IMG/VR virus record: IMGVR_UViG_3300010413_000016
Coordinates: 1-64,000 of that record
Length of the DNA: 64,000 nt
From: a virus
Strand: one strand, 5' to 3'
Below the pieces are notes generated by a model that saw only the letters and a program-made list of their open reading frames with translations, was not told where the DNA came from and ran no database searches. Each line of letters starts with the position of its first letter. Position 1 is the stretch's first letter. The position numbers and the translations under genes were made by a program. Below, one piece after another: positions 32,590-40,371 of the stretch.

Positions 32590-33978
32590 ATGGGAACACG
32601 CAAACAGGGATACAAGCGGATTCGGAGTGTAGCAGGTGATCTTTTACTATCACCATATGAAGATTATTCAAATAATAGAACTATGTTGAGATTTAAATGT
32701 CTTGGTTGTGATCAAGTATTCGAGACAACATCCTATCTATACCAAAAAAGCGAAGACGGAAAACGTTGTGTGTCGTGTAAACGAAGAAACGTGGTCACCG
32801 ACAATGATACTCGGGAGGAGTTTATATCGCGATGCGAAGAGGTTCATGGAAAGTATTATAACTATTCACAGTTGCCACATACATTCTCTAAAACCGAAAA
32901 AGTAACTATAATTTGTCCTAAACATGGCAAGTTCACTCAAACGCCAGACGTTCATCTACGCGGAAGTGGCTGCCCAAAATGTAAGGTTGAAAAGGTAACA
33001 CAAGTAACGAGATCAAACAAAACAGATTTTATTTTTAAAGCAAATAAAATACATGATTTTAAGTTCAATTATACCAATGTAACATATGTTAATGCAATAA
33101 CGCCTGTAACTATAATTTGTCCTAAACATGGCAAGTTCACTCAAACGCCAGACGTTCATCTACGCGGAAGTGGCTGCCCAAAATGCTATTCAAGCTCTCA
33201 AATAAGAACTATCCAACAAACGTTAGATAATCATAATATTTTATATGTAAGCGAAAAAACTTTTGCAGGATGTATTGGTATTGGGGGCAAACTATTGCGT
33301 TTTGACATATACATTCCCGAATTTAACACCTGTATCGAGTACGATGGACCTCACCATTATCGGCCAACAATATATGGTGGTTATACAATTGAGCAGGCTA
33401 CTAATAATTTCAAAAAACAAAAACAAAATGATACTATTAAAAATGACTTTTGTACCAATAACCACATAGATCTTATACGCATACCATACACACAGAATCA
33501 TCCTGATGCTACAGTACTTAAATATTTAAATACAAAGCAACCTGAAAGGTTTATGTATACATGGGATGATTTATCAGTGGATGTTAAGAAGATTATTAAT
33601 TACATCATGTCATTTGACTATGAAAGATTCGCGGTGTATGGTATCAAACGTGGGGGGATACCTTTTGCTATTCCTGTATCGTATCATTTTGAAAATCAAT
33701 GTGAGCTAGGAATAGTGACGTATCAAAGATACGATAATAATGATACAAAAGTATCACATGATATCAACCACTCAACCAAAGATATACCTATTTTTGTAAT
33801 TGATGATCTAATCAGTTCTGGTGAAACTATGAGTAAAGTAGTCAAGTCGCTACAACACAAATACAAAAAAGCAAAGATACATCCTATTGTAATATTCGGA
33901 GACGAGAATGAAGAAGGTATCTTTTTTATTCGAGCTCATCCAAAGCAATGGATTGTTTTTCCTTATGAAGCGGAATAG
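32590..33978 (+). CDS. homing-type endonuclease fused to a phosphoribosyltransferase
   Basis: 462 aa. Residues about 1-70 hold a zinc-ribbon-like start (CLGCDQVF, CVSCKRR). Residues about 75-200 hold two copies of a repeat containing VTIICPKHGKFTQTP and GSGCPKC, as in phage HNH/VSR-type homing enzymes. Residues about 200-310 form a PD-(D/E)XK/VSR-like nuclease (LRFDIYIPEFNTCIEYDGPHHY). From about 317 (MYTWDDLS) a type I phosphoribosyltransferase follows, with PRPP loop VIDDLISSGETM. The PRTase part looks complete and begins at a methionine, so an endonuclease has probably fused in frame upstream of it. Confidence 0.82.
   Translation: MGTRKQGYKRIRSVAGDLLLSPYEDYSNNRTMLRFKCLGCDQVFETTSYLYQKSEDGKRCVSCKRRNVVTDNDTREEFISRCEEVHGKYYNYSQLPHTFSKTEKVTIICPKHGKFTQTPDVHLRGSGCPKCKVEKVTQVTRSNKTDFIFKANKIHDFKFNYTNVTYVNAITPVTIICPKHGKFTQTPDVHLRGSGCPKCYSSSQIRTIQQTLDNHNILYVSEKTFAGCIGIGGKLLRFDIYIPEFNTCIEYDGPHHYRPTIYGGYTIEQATNNFKKQKQNDTIKNDFCTNNHIDLIRIPYTQNHPDATVLKYLNTKQPERFMYTWDDLSVDVKKIINYIMSFDYERFAVYGIKRGGIPFAIPVSYHFENQCELGIVTYQRYDNNDTKVSHDINHSTKDIPIFVIDDLISSGETMSKVVKSLQHKYKKAKIHPIVIFGDENEEGIFFIRAHPKQWIVFPYEAE
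32902..32981 (+). repeat. 80-base direct repeat, copy 1
   Basis: Identical to 33106-33185, 204 bases apart (68 codons); encodes the zinc-ribbon module ending in GSGCPKC. Confidence 0.92.
33106..33185 (+). repeat. 80-base direct repeat, copy 2
   Basis: Identical to 32902-32981. Flanking codons differ, so the identity is from recent duplication or gene conversion, not selection alone. Confidence 0.92.
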
Positions 33979-34011
33979 GATCACAATGGAACAAATTATA
34001 AGCTATAATTG

Positions 34012-34041
34012 TTGACTCCTATTACCCTCTTATGATATAAT
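34012..34041 (+). promoter_or_regulatory. sigma70-type promoter
   Basis: TTGACT, 18-base spacer, TATAAT. TCCTATT (34017-34023) is complementary to AATAGGA (34067-34073), the SD of the next gene. A second inverted repeat AATTATA/TATAATT lies just upstream (33994-34010). Confidence 0.75.
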
Positions 34042-34081
34042 TATACTATGTAAAATTTAACTTTTGAATAGGACAACCGTT

Positions 34082-34609
34082 ATGAATAAAGCTAAAACAT
34101 TAACTTGGAATGATCGAATCGCGTTGATTGAACATTATAAACCTGATGACAATACTATTTGTCAAGTGTTTGGTGTAACGCCAAATGAGTTGGTTGCTGC
34201 ACGCCACATGGAAGGAAACGGTACGCTTGTGCCAACGCCCAATATCGATTATGCTTCATACAAGCATCTATTTGTAACCGCCACGTCATCCACAAAAGAT
34301 GTTCCAAAAGAATCTTCTGCCACTTCAGTGAAAGTAGAACCTGGAGGCAAACCAGAAACTGCAACGAAGAAGTCAAAAACTCCTCAGAAGCGTGGAAGAA
34401 AAGGTGATAAAATCACAAAAGCGTTTGAAGCTATTCCCGAAATCCCAGTTGATGCAGAAACGTTTGCAGAGACTCATTCTGTTTCTTTAGCTGTATTGCG
34501 TCAAAGCAAACGATTTGACAAGACCAATATCAATGGTAGTGTTAAAGTTAAAAAAGACAAAGAGTCGGGCAAGTTGATGATCTGGCGCGAAGCATTGAAC
34601 GAAGAATGA
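34082..34609 (+). CDS. conserved T4-like phage protein
   Basis: 175 aa. The pattern LTWNDRIALIEHY...VFGVTPNEL, a disordered middle and a C-terminal KTPQKRGRKGDKITKAFEAIP...VLRQSKRFD is shared with hypothetical proteins of T4-like cyanophages and others. The RGRKG patch resembles an AT-hook, so DNA binding is plausible. The ATG at 34082 follows AATAGGA; TTG at 34064 is rejected for lack of an SD. Confidence 0.78.
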   Translation: MNKAKTLTWNDRIALIEHYKPDDNTICQVFGVTPNELVAARHMEGNGTLVPTPNIDYASYKHLFVTATSSTKDVPKESSATSVKVEPGGKPETATKKSKTPQKRGRKGDKITKAFEAIPEIPVDAETFAETHSVSLAVLRQSKRFDKTNINGSVKVKKDKESGKLMIWREALNEE

Positions 34610-34616
34610 GGTCATA

Positions 34617-35531
34617 ATGGAACGAACCGAAAAAAAATATACCTATAGCGAAATCTTTCATTCATTTCAAGGTGAAGGAACATATACTGGCCGCAACACT
34701 GCATGGATTAGATTCTTTCTGTGCAACCTCCAGTGTTCAGGATTCGGACAGAAAGATCCAACAGATCCGTCTACCTATATCTTGCCCTATAAAGATTTGG
34801 ATGTTAGTAAGTACACTAATATTGAAGACCTTCCTGTCTTTGAGTATGGCTGCGATTCGAGCTATACTTGGGCCAAGAAATATAAACACCTAGCAAAAAA
34901 AGCGTCGGCGTTTGAAATATGTGATAGGATTCAGGCCGTTTTAGCCCACGAGACTAATCCGGGCGGATTATTTTTGCATCCTATATCAAGACAGCATACT
35001 AATTTAGCATTTACTGGCGGCGAGCCGATGTTAAATCAAGAAGCGATGGAATCGATTATCATCGAATTTGCTGAACGTCACAACTCTCCTCTCTACGTCA
35101 CGGTAGAAACAAATGGAACTATTGATATTGCAAATCCTGAATTGCAGACAATCATTGAAGAGTGGTATGCTGATGAAGGAGCAGAGTGGTTTTGGTCCGT
35201 AAGTCCTAAGCTATTCTCGACGAGCGGCGAACTGGCTAAAAAAGCTATTCGTCCCGAAGTCGTCAGCATGTATGCCAATATGAGTAATCACGGACACTTG
35301 AAGTATGTTGTAAACGGAACAAATCAAAGTTGGGATGAAGTTGAACAAGCAACTGAAGCATTTCGTAAAGAAGGTGTCGGTTGGGACGTCTACATTATGC
35401 CAGTTGGAGCAACGAAAGAGCAGCAAGAAGATGAACAAATTGCTGAAATTGCAATGGAAGCTATGAAACGTGGATATCATGTATCTGGACGATTGCATTG
35501 CTACATTTTCGGAAATAAAATCGGCACGTAA
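34617..35531 (+). CDS. queE: 7-carboxy-7-deazaguanine synthase, phage type (QueE)
   Basis: 304 aa. This radical-SAM enzyme converts 6-carboxytetrahydropterin to 7-carboxy-7-deazaguanine. It starts YSEIFHSFQGEGTYTGR, the QueE signature. Cluster cysteines are C36 and C40 (FFLCNLQCSGFG); the usual third Cys three residues on is Phe 43, and the likely third ligand is C79 in EYGCDSS, as in other phage QueE proteins. TGGEPM (SAM binding) and a VETNGT motif follow. Starts 8 bases after the previous gene. Confidence 0.88.
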   Translation: MERTEKKYTYSEIFHSFQGEGTYTGRNTAWIRFFLCNLQCSGFGQKDPTDPSTYILPYKDLDVSKYTNIEDLPVFEYGCDSSYTWAKKYKHLAKKASAFEICDRIQAVLAHETNPGGLFLHPISRQHTNLAFTGGEPMLNQEAMESIIIEFAERHNSPLYVTVETNGTIDIANPELQTIIEEWYADEGAEWFWSVSPKLFSTSGELAKKAIRPEVVSMYANMSNHGHLKYVVNGTNQSWDEVEQATEAFRKEGVGWDVYIMPVGATKEQQEDEQIAEIAMEAMKRGYHVSGRLHCYIFGNKIGT

Positions 35532-35537
35532 TTTGTC

Positions 35538-35566
35538 TTGACATACTACCCTTAATCCAATACAAT
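35538..35566 (+). promoter_or_regulatory. sigma70-type promoter of the channel cassette
   Basis: TTGACA, 17-base spacer, TACAAT, just after queE. Confidence 0.82.
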
Positions 35567-35598
35567 ACCCTCTCTGGAAAAAATCCTTTGAGGGTATT
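35564..35598 (+). promoter_or_regulatory. hairpin that covers the SD of the channel gene
   Basis: AATACCCTC (35564-35572) pairs with GAGGGTATT (35590-35598), 9 bp, with an inner GGA/TCC step. The SD GAGGG is in the 3' arm. RNA from the promoter should begin near 35573, just past the 5' arm. Confidence 0.75.
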
Positions 35599-35601
35599 TT
35601 T

Positions 35602-36615
35602 ATGTTACGTAAAATTATTACTGTACTGTTGTTTGTAGTTGCAACAAACGTTTTTGCATCGCCGTTGTATACTATCGGTGTCAAAGAAGCTAAACCCTTT
35701 TCATATAAAGAGAATGGCCAATGGAAAGGAATCAGCATTAATTTGATCAGACTGCTATCCGAGGACATGGGCTTCAGATATAAATTCGTGGAAGACAAAA
35801 CAGTCGATCAGTTAATTGGTGATACGGAAAACCATGCAACTGACTTTTCTATAGCTGCGGTATCGACGACAGCTGCCCGCGAAAAGGTTGTTGATTTTTC
35901 GCATCCTTATTTCTCCACATCAATGGGAATTCTGTCTTATGGGAAACCACCTTGGTATGAAACTGTCTGGTGGATCGCAAAACGGCTACTAATAACGTTG
36001 GTGATCTTTATCGTCGGACTGTACATTGTTGGAGCCTTGGCTGACAAAATTGATGGCGATGAGAATATACGCAATCCGCACGAAGGTGCTTGGTGGGCAT
36101 TGGTAACCTTTACTACGACAGGTTATGGTGACTACGTTCCAAAGACGGGCAAAGGAAAAATATTCGCATCTATTTGGATGGTCGCTAGTCTGATATTGTT
36201 GTCAACATTTACAGGTTATTTGGCGTCAGCGATGACGATTAAACAAATGTCCACAGCGCCTATCACTCTTGGTAACCTTTATTCGTCTTCCGTTGTTACG
36301 GTTAAAGGTACCACTAGTCAACGATTGTTAGATAATCTTGGTATTAAGTATCATTCTGTGCAAACAGCAGATGAAGCTGTCGATTTGGTAATGAAACGAC
36401 GGGTGAGAGCGTTTGCATATGATAGTGCGTTGCTCCAATATTATGCGAACACCAACGGTAATTTGTCGATGGTAACCGTTGATGCGAATAATGAAAATTA
36501 TGCTATCGTTTTTCCTCAAGGGTCACAGTTGACAGAACAGTTTAATGTCGGTATACTTAGGGTCATGACGTCACCGAAGTGGAAAGATGTACGTCACGAA
36601 TATTTTGTTCAATAA
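35602..36615 (+). CDS. prokaryotic ionotropic glutamate receptor-like K+ channel (GluR0-like)
   Basis: 337 aa. Signal peptide (1-19, cut near FAS). Residues about 22-115 form the first half of a type 3 solute-binding domain (YTIGVKEAKPFSYKENGQWK, AAVSTTAAREKVVDFSHPYF). A membrane helix (about 120-146), a K+ filter TTTGYGD (171-177) in a re-entrant loop and a second helix (about 188-212) follow. The second half of the binding domain is about 215-335. This is the S1-pore-S2 order of GluR0, so a ligand-gated K+ channel in the inner membrane is predicted. First gene of a four-gene cassette. Confidence 0.88.
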   Translation: MLRKIITVLLFVVATNVFASPLYTIGVKEAKPFSYKENGQWKGISINLIRLLSEDMGFRYKFVEDKTVDQLIGDTENHATDFSIAAVSTTAAREKVVDFSHPYFSTSMGILSYGKPPWYETVWWIAKRLLITLVIFIVGLYIVGALADKIDGDENIRNPHEGAWWALVTFTTTGYGDYVPKTGKGKIFASIWMVASLILLSTFTGYLASAMTIKQMSTAPITLGNLYSSSVVTVKGTTSQRLLDNLGIKYHSVQTADEAVDLVMKRRVRAFAYDSALLQYYANTNGNLSMVTVDANNENYAIVFPQGSQLTEQFNVGILRVMTSPKWKDVRHEYFVQ

Positions 36616-36634
36616 CCAAACAAGGAGATGACAA

Positions 36635-38320
36635 GTGTCATTTAAATCAAGTATTAAGAAAATCGCCTTATTGGCCACTATCGTTGCAATCGCAGCACCC
36701 ATGGCATATGCGCCTGTTGCAGATGCAAAGAGTTTTGGTGGAGGCCGTAGCTTTTCTTCTTCCTCGTTCAGCCGTAGCTCTTCCTATTCATCTCGATCGA
36801 GTGGAAGCTTCTGGGGGAGCAGCAAGAAGTCTTCGTCCTACTCGTCTGCAAAAACGTATACTTCCAGCAAGCCGGTCCAGAAGAAATCTACTTCCGTTAA
36901 GCCAGTTTCATCTGCCAAGAGTTCGAAGTTTGGAGCGTCCAAACCGAAGTCCTTCCAACACGTTGGAACGGGCTACCAAACTGCGTCAGCGAAGTACTCT
37001 CTGAAAGCTCAACGAGCTAAGTTCAAGAAGCCAGCGTACACTTCAACTGCGGGGTCGAAAGTTAATCGTAGCTTTGCCTACAAGAAGACTTACAGCTCCA
37101 ATCCTGTTTACGCATCGGCGAGACACAGCAACCGTAGTACCTATTTCGATCGCCGTCATCGTTACTACAGCAGCTATCATGTGCCGACCTACGTATACAA
37201 TGTGTCGCCGTCCTATGGTTTGTGGGATACTATCTTCCTGTACAGCATGTTAAATAATATGTCGAACGCATCAACTTTTGCATATAACCATCAGCATGAT
37301 GCAGACTATATGGCATGGAGACGTGAAGCTGAGCGTCAAGCTCAAACCAACGCCGACCTTCGAGCTGAACTTGCCTCTTTGGATTCGAAGATATCCAAGA
37401 TGAGTGGACCTGTAAATCCTAACTACCTGCCTAAAGGTGTTGATGCTGACATCGCTCTGTCTCAGGAAGCTCTCGCTTCCCAGAAGCCCACTTTGCGAGT
37501 GTGTGTTGGAAGTAAATCTGGAGCATACTACCGCGTCACAAGTCTGCTTCAACAAGGCCAAAATTCAGTGAACGTTGATATTATCACCACTGAAGGTTCA
37601 CTGGATACGATTGATGCTATTGCCGACGGCAAGTGCGATGGTGGATTTGTTCAAAGCAACAGTTACTGGAACTACGTTGAGACTAAGCAGAGTGCCAACC
37701 TTCCATTCACACGTATGTTCTCACCCTTCAAAGAGACTGTACACCTCGTATGCAATGCTCGAAGTGGCATCAAAAATGTAGATGATCTGGACTCCGATAA
37801 CCATGTGTACTTCCCACAGAAATCTGGAGCCGCATCAACCTGGGCAGATTTCGTTGCTGATGATAGTGACTACCGTGATGTGCAAACTTCTCTGACCAAT
37901 CCTGCTCTTAAGGTTGGATCTACCGAAGAAGCATTCCTAAAGGCTGGTCAGGATAAGAATGGTTGTGCAATGTATGTTGTAGCTGCAGGAGCAACTTCTA
38001 TCATGCGTAATACTGACAACGGTGCCAAAGCTAGCAATCTTGTGTTGGTTAATGTGAAGGAAGATGGTGTCACTGACACGACTGATCCGTCTGGTGCCCA
38101 TGTGTATTCAACTACGGAACTGAACAAGAAAACGTATCCTAACCTTCTTCGCAAAGCTGGTTGGTTCGGTCTGTTCTCTGGTAATGTCAACACTCTGAAA
38201 GTCAACGCTGATTTTATTATCAGCGATGCTTGGAAGGACAAGAACAAAGATGCATATCCTGAAATGGCAAATGTGTTTGTAGGAATGACTCCTACCATTC
38301 ACAAGACTGTTCACCAGTAA
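36635..38320 (+). CDS. secreted Ser-rich protein with TAXI-type periplasmic binding domain
   Basis: 561 aa. GTG start with AAGGAG 6 bases upstream. Signal peptide (about 1-31, ending ADA). A long Ser/Lys/Tyr low-complexity region (about 32-180), an aromatic stretch (LWDTIFLYSMLNNM), a short coiled coil (EAERQAQTNADLRAELASL) and from about 286 a TAXI/NMT1-like fold: LRVCVGSKSGAYYRV, EGSLDTIDAIADGKCDGGFVQ and FPQKSGAASTW. TAXI proteins bind small acids for TRAP transporters; no transporter is nearby, so it may sense a ligand together with the channel. Confidence 0.82.
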   Translation: MSFKSSIKKIALLATIVAIAAPMAYAPVADAKSFGGGRSFSSSSFSRSSSYSSRSSGSFWGSSKKSSSYSSAKTYTSSKPVQKKSTSVKPVSSAKSSKFGASKPKSFQHVGTGYQTASAKYSLKAQRAKFKKPAYTSTAGSKVNRSFAYKKTYSSNPVYASARHSNRSTYFDRRHRYYSSYHVPTYVYNVSPSYGLWDTIFLYSMLNNMSNASTFAYNHQHDADYMAWRREAERQAQTNADLRAELASLDSKISKMSGPVNPNYLPKGVDADIALSQEALASQKPTLRVCVGSKSGAYYRVTSLLQQGQNSVNVDIITTEGSLDTIDAIADGKCDGGFVQSNSYWNYVETKQSANLPFTRMFSPFKETVHLVCNARSGIKNVDDLDSDNHVYFPQKSGAASTWADFVADDSDYRDVQTSLTNPALKVGSTEEAFLKAGQDKNGCAMYVVAAGATSIMRNTDNGAKASNLVLVNVKEDGVTDTTDPSGAHVYSTTELNKKTYPNLLRKAGWFGLFSGNVNTLKVNADFIISDAWKDKNKDAYPEMANVFVGMTPTIHKTVHQ

Positions 38321-38334
38321 GAGAGGCCAGTCCA

Positions 38335-39000
38335 ATGTGGAATTACATCAAACGTAAAATTGGACTGGGTGGTGCGGACAAGGATGTCCCAGCCTCCGAA
38401 CAGTTCTATTCGCCTCTACGAATCGCTCTGCATAGTACAATCGGACTGGATACTGTCGATTGGATCGTTGTACAGCAGGATCTGAGCCCCAATTTCAGCG
38501 TTCCTGTCGGAAAGATGGAAGTTCTTGCAATTGGACAAACGGAACAAGGCATATACCGTTTCTACTTGCAAGATGAAAAAAGTACCGAATTCGTATTGCA
38601 AGTGTTGTGCGATAAAGATCATCGAACTGGCGATGAGAAAGTGAGCGAAATTATGTTGTTCAAGCAGGTTTCATCTCACTATCCATCTTCGGATGAAGCA
38701 TGGTCAGAGTACATCAAAGACTTCGGTCTTAAGACATTCATTCTTGATGACATCACTTATGACCGAGTATGGGGTGATGAAATGTCCGAAGTTGCTGAAC
38801 CGATTAAATTTGATGAGCATATCATTGCTCCTCAAGAAGAGTACGATTATGAAGATAGTTACATGTTGTATGTCAGAGAGATCGGTGGACAGGACATCTC
38901 GGAATTCGCTCTCATCGGAATCGAAGAAAGCAGTGACTCAGCAGAAGTGGTAACACACATTGGGCTGACCGTTTATCCTTCAAACGTGACAGTTCAGTAG
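38335..39000 (+). CDS. DUF2491 (YjfK-like) protein
   Basis: 221 aa. It begins MWNYIKRKIGLGG and continues with LDTVDWIVVQQDLSPNFSVP, matching my memory of DUF2491, the family of E. coli YjfK. In E. coli, yjfK lies beside the PspA homolog yjfJ; here too the PspA homolog is next. Soluble, acidic; biochemical role unknown. It starts 14 bases after the TAXI gene (GAGAGG SD) and appears more GC-rich than the phage core. Confidence 0.78.
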   Translation: MWNYIKRKIGLGGADKDVPASEQFYSPLRIALHSTIGLDTVDWIVVQQDLSPNFSVPVGKMEVLAIGQTEQGIYRFYLQDEKSTEFVLQVLCDKDHRTGDEKVSEIMLFKQVSSHYPSSDEAWSEYIKDFGLKTFILDDITYDRVWGDEMSEVAEPIKFDEHIIAPQEEYDYEDSYMLYVREIGGQDISEFALIGIEESSDSAEVVTHIGLTVYPSNVTVQ

Positions 39001-39052
39001 CCCCAAACAACTTTTTAATGTATAGTGTTATTTTCAACTTAGGAGATTAAAC

Positions 39053-39808
39053 ATGATTGGTCGTTTCTTTAAGCACTACGGCAAACAAAAAATCACTGAT
39101 GGTATTAACGCGCTGAATGACGCCATCGTTTCTTTTGACCCTGTTGGTGCATCCGAGGCAGCCATTGCCGAAATGGAAGAGAACTTCGACAGTATCAACC
39201 GCGAATACTCGAAAGCGAAACAGGACTGGGCACGCGAACAGAAAGAGGCTGACGAAATCGTTGCTCTGTACGACAAGCGCCTGGCCGCTGCTGAACACAT
39301 CCAGAACCAACTCGCTACCGATCCTGACAATGGCCAGCTATCTGATGCCCTCGATCAGTTGGTATCGGCACTGGAAGGAATGCAGGATGATGTCGAGCGC
39401 GAGAAAGAAGAAGCAGCTGATGCGAAGGAAGTGATGACGGAACTCGAAGCTACTGTCAAGATGTATGCTGACAAGCTCAAGACTGCACGCACAGACATGA
39501 AGAAGGCTGCAAACGCAATGGAAAAAGCCAAGCGTCAGGAAGAGCGTGCCAATGCTCAAGCTGATCGTGCTGCTCAACTTGCGGGGATTAAATCTCAAGC
39601 GTCTGGAATCAGTTCTGCCCTTGAGAGCATGAATCGCCAAGCTACCGAGGCTCAGGCACGTGCTGATGCTGCTAAGCGGAAAGCTGAACTTCTCGGTCCT
39701 TCCACAGTCGACGACAACGACGCAGTGGCAGCCGCAATGGCTGCTGTATCTGGAACCGCCGGCCCAGCCGCTTCTGTAACAGATCGTCTGGCGGCCCTTA
39801 AGAAATAA
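39053..39808 (+). CDS. PspA/IM30 (YjfJ-like) membrane-remodelling protein
   Basis: 251 aa. Almost entirely coiled coil, as in PspA/Vipp1 (ESCRT-III relatives): an N-terminal amphipathic start (MIGRFFKHYGKQKITDGINALNDA), then long heptads rich in A, E, K and Q to about residue 215 and a short Ala-rich tail. Such proteins form rods on damaged inner membrane and hold the proton gradient. SD TAGGAG; weak TATAGT upstream. Last gene of the cassette, followed by a strong terminator. Confidence 0.85.
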   Translation: MIGRFFKHYGKQKITDGINALNDAIVSFDPVGASEAAIAEMEENFDSINREYSKAKQDWAREQKEADEIVALYDKRLAAAEHIQNQLATDPDNGQLSDALDQLVSALEGMQDDVEREKEEAADAKEVMTELEATVKMYADKLKTARTDMKKAANAMEKAKRQEERANAQADRAAQLAGIKSQASGISSALESMNRQATEAQARADAAKRKAELLGPSTVDDNDAVAAAMAAVSGTAGPAASVTDRLAALKK

Positions 39809-39826
39809 GGATCCGTCGCTTCGTCT

Positions 39827-39856
39827 AAAAGGGACCTAATCTAGGTCCCTTTTTTA
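39827..39856 (+). terminator. Rho-independent terminator after the pspA-like gene
   Basis: Arms AAAAGGGACCTA and TAGGTCCCTTTT, 12 bp, 3-base loop, with a T tract; closes the channel cassette. Confidence 0.95.
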
Positions 39857-39867
39857 TTATATTTTTG

Positions 39868-39896
39868 TTGTGCCGTTGCACACTTTTTGATATAAT
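39868..39896 (+). promoter_or_regulatory. sigma70-type promoter
   Basis: TTGTGC, 17-base spacer, TATAAT, directly downstream of the terminator. Confidence 0.7.
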
Positions 39897-39920
39897 AAGT
39901 AGAACTAGAGGAAGTAAGTT

Positions 39921-40352
39921 ATGACAACCAAAAAAATATACAGAGCTGGAACAATTCCTTACATTATCAATCCTGAAACATCTCAGATTGAGATGCTGTT
40001 TATGTATCCCAGCGATCCAAAATATGGAGGACCGTATTATCAATGCTGCAAAGGTCGAGTCGAAGAAGGTGAAACGAATCTTGAGGCCGCTCTCAGAGAA
40101 GCAACTGAAGAACTAGGACTGTTTACTGGGAACATTGATGGCGATCCACACAATCTTGGAAATTTTCTCGGACGTACAATGATGTACGTTGTTAAAGTCG
40201 AAGACAAGGATATGTTTGGCGATCCACATTTCGAAACGAGAGATACTAAGTGGATGACGCCAGAAGAATTCGAAGAAACTGGACGAAGTCTTCACAAGCC
40301 AATAGTGAAAGCAGCAGTTCGCTATATAAAAGAAAAAGAAAACATAAAATAA
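39921..40352 (+). CDS. Nudix hydrolase
   Basis: 143 aa. The Nudix box occupies residues 45-67: GRVEEGETNLEAALREATEELGL, split here as GRVEEGE then REATEELGL with all catalytic glutamates present. It hydrolyses a nucleoside diphosphate linked to another group; substrate unknown. T4 also encodes a Nudix enzyme (NudE). SD GAGGAAG. It shares a transcription unit with queD 19 bases downstream. Confidence 0.9.
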   Translation: MTTKKIYRAGTIPYIINPETSQIEMLFMYPSDPKYGGPYYQCCKGRVEEGETNLEAALREATEELGLFTGNIDGDPHNLGNFLGRTMMYVVKVEDKDMFGDPHFETRDTKWMTPEEFEETGRSLHKPIVKAAVRYIKEKENIK

Positions 40353-40371
40353 TTAACATAGAGGTCAAAGA

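Noticed and set aside
33994-34010. Terminator after the endonuclease-PRTase fusion
   Set aside because: AATTATA/TATAATT is AT-only with no T tract; more likely part of the promoter region.
36579-37004. 141-residue + frame overlapping the TAXI gene start
   Set aside because: It is an alternative frame of the Ser-rich region; the GTG-started frame has a strong SD and a signal peptide.
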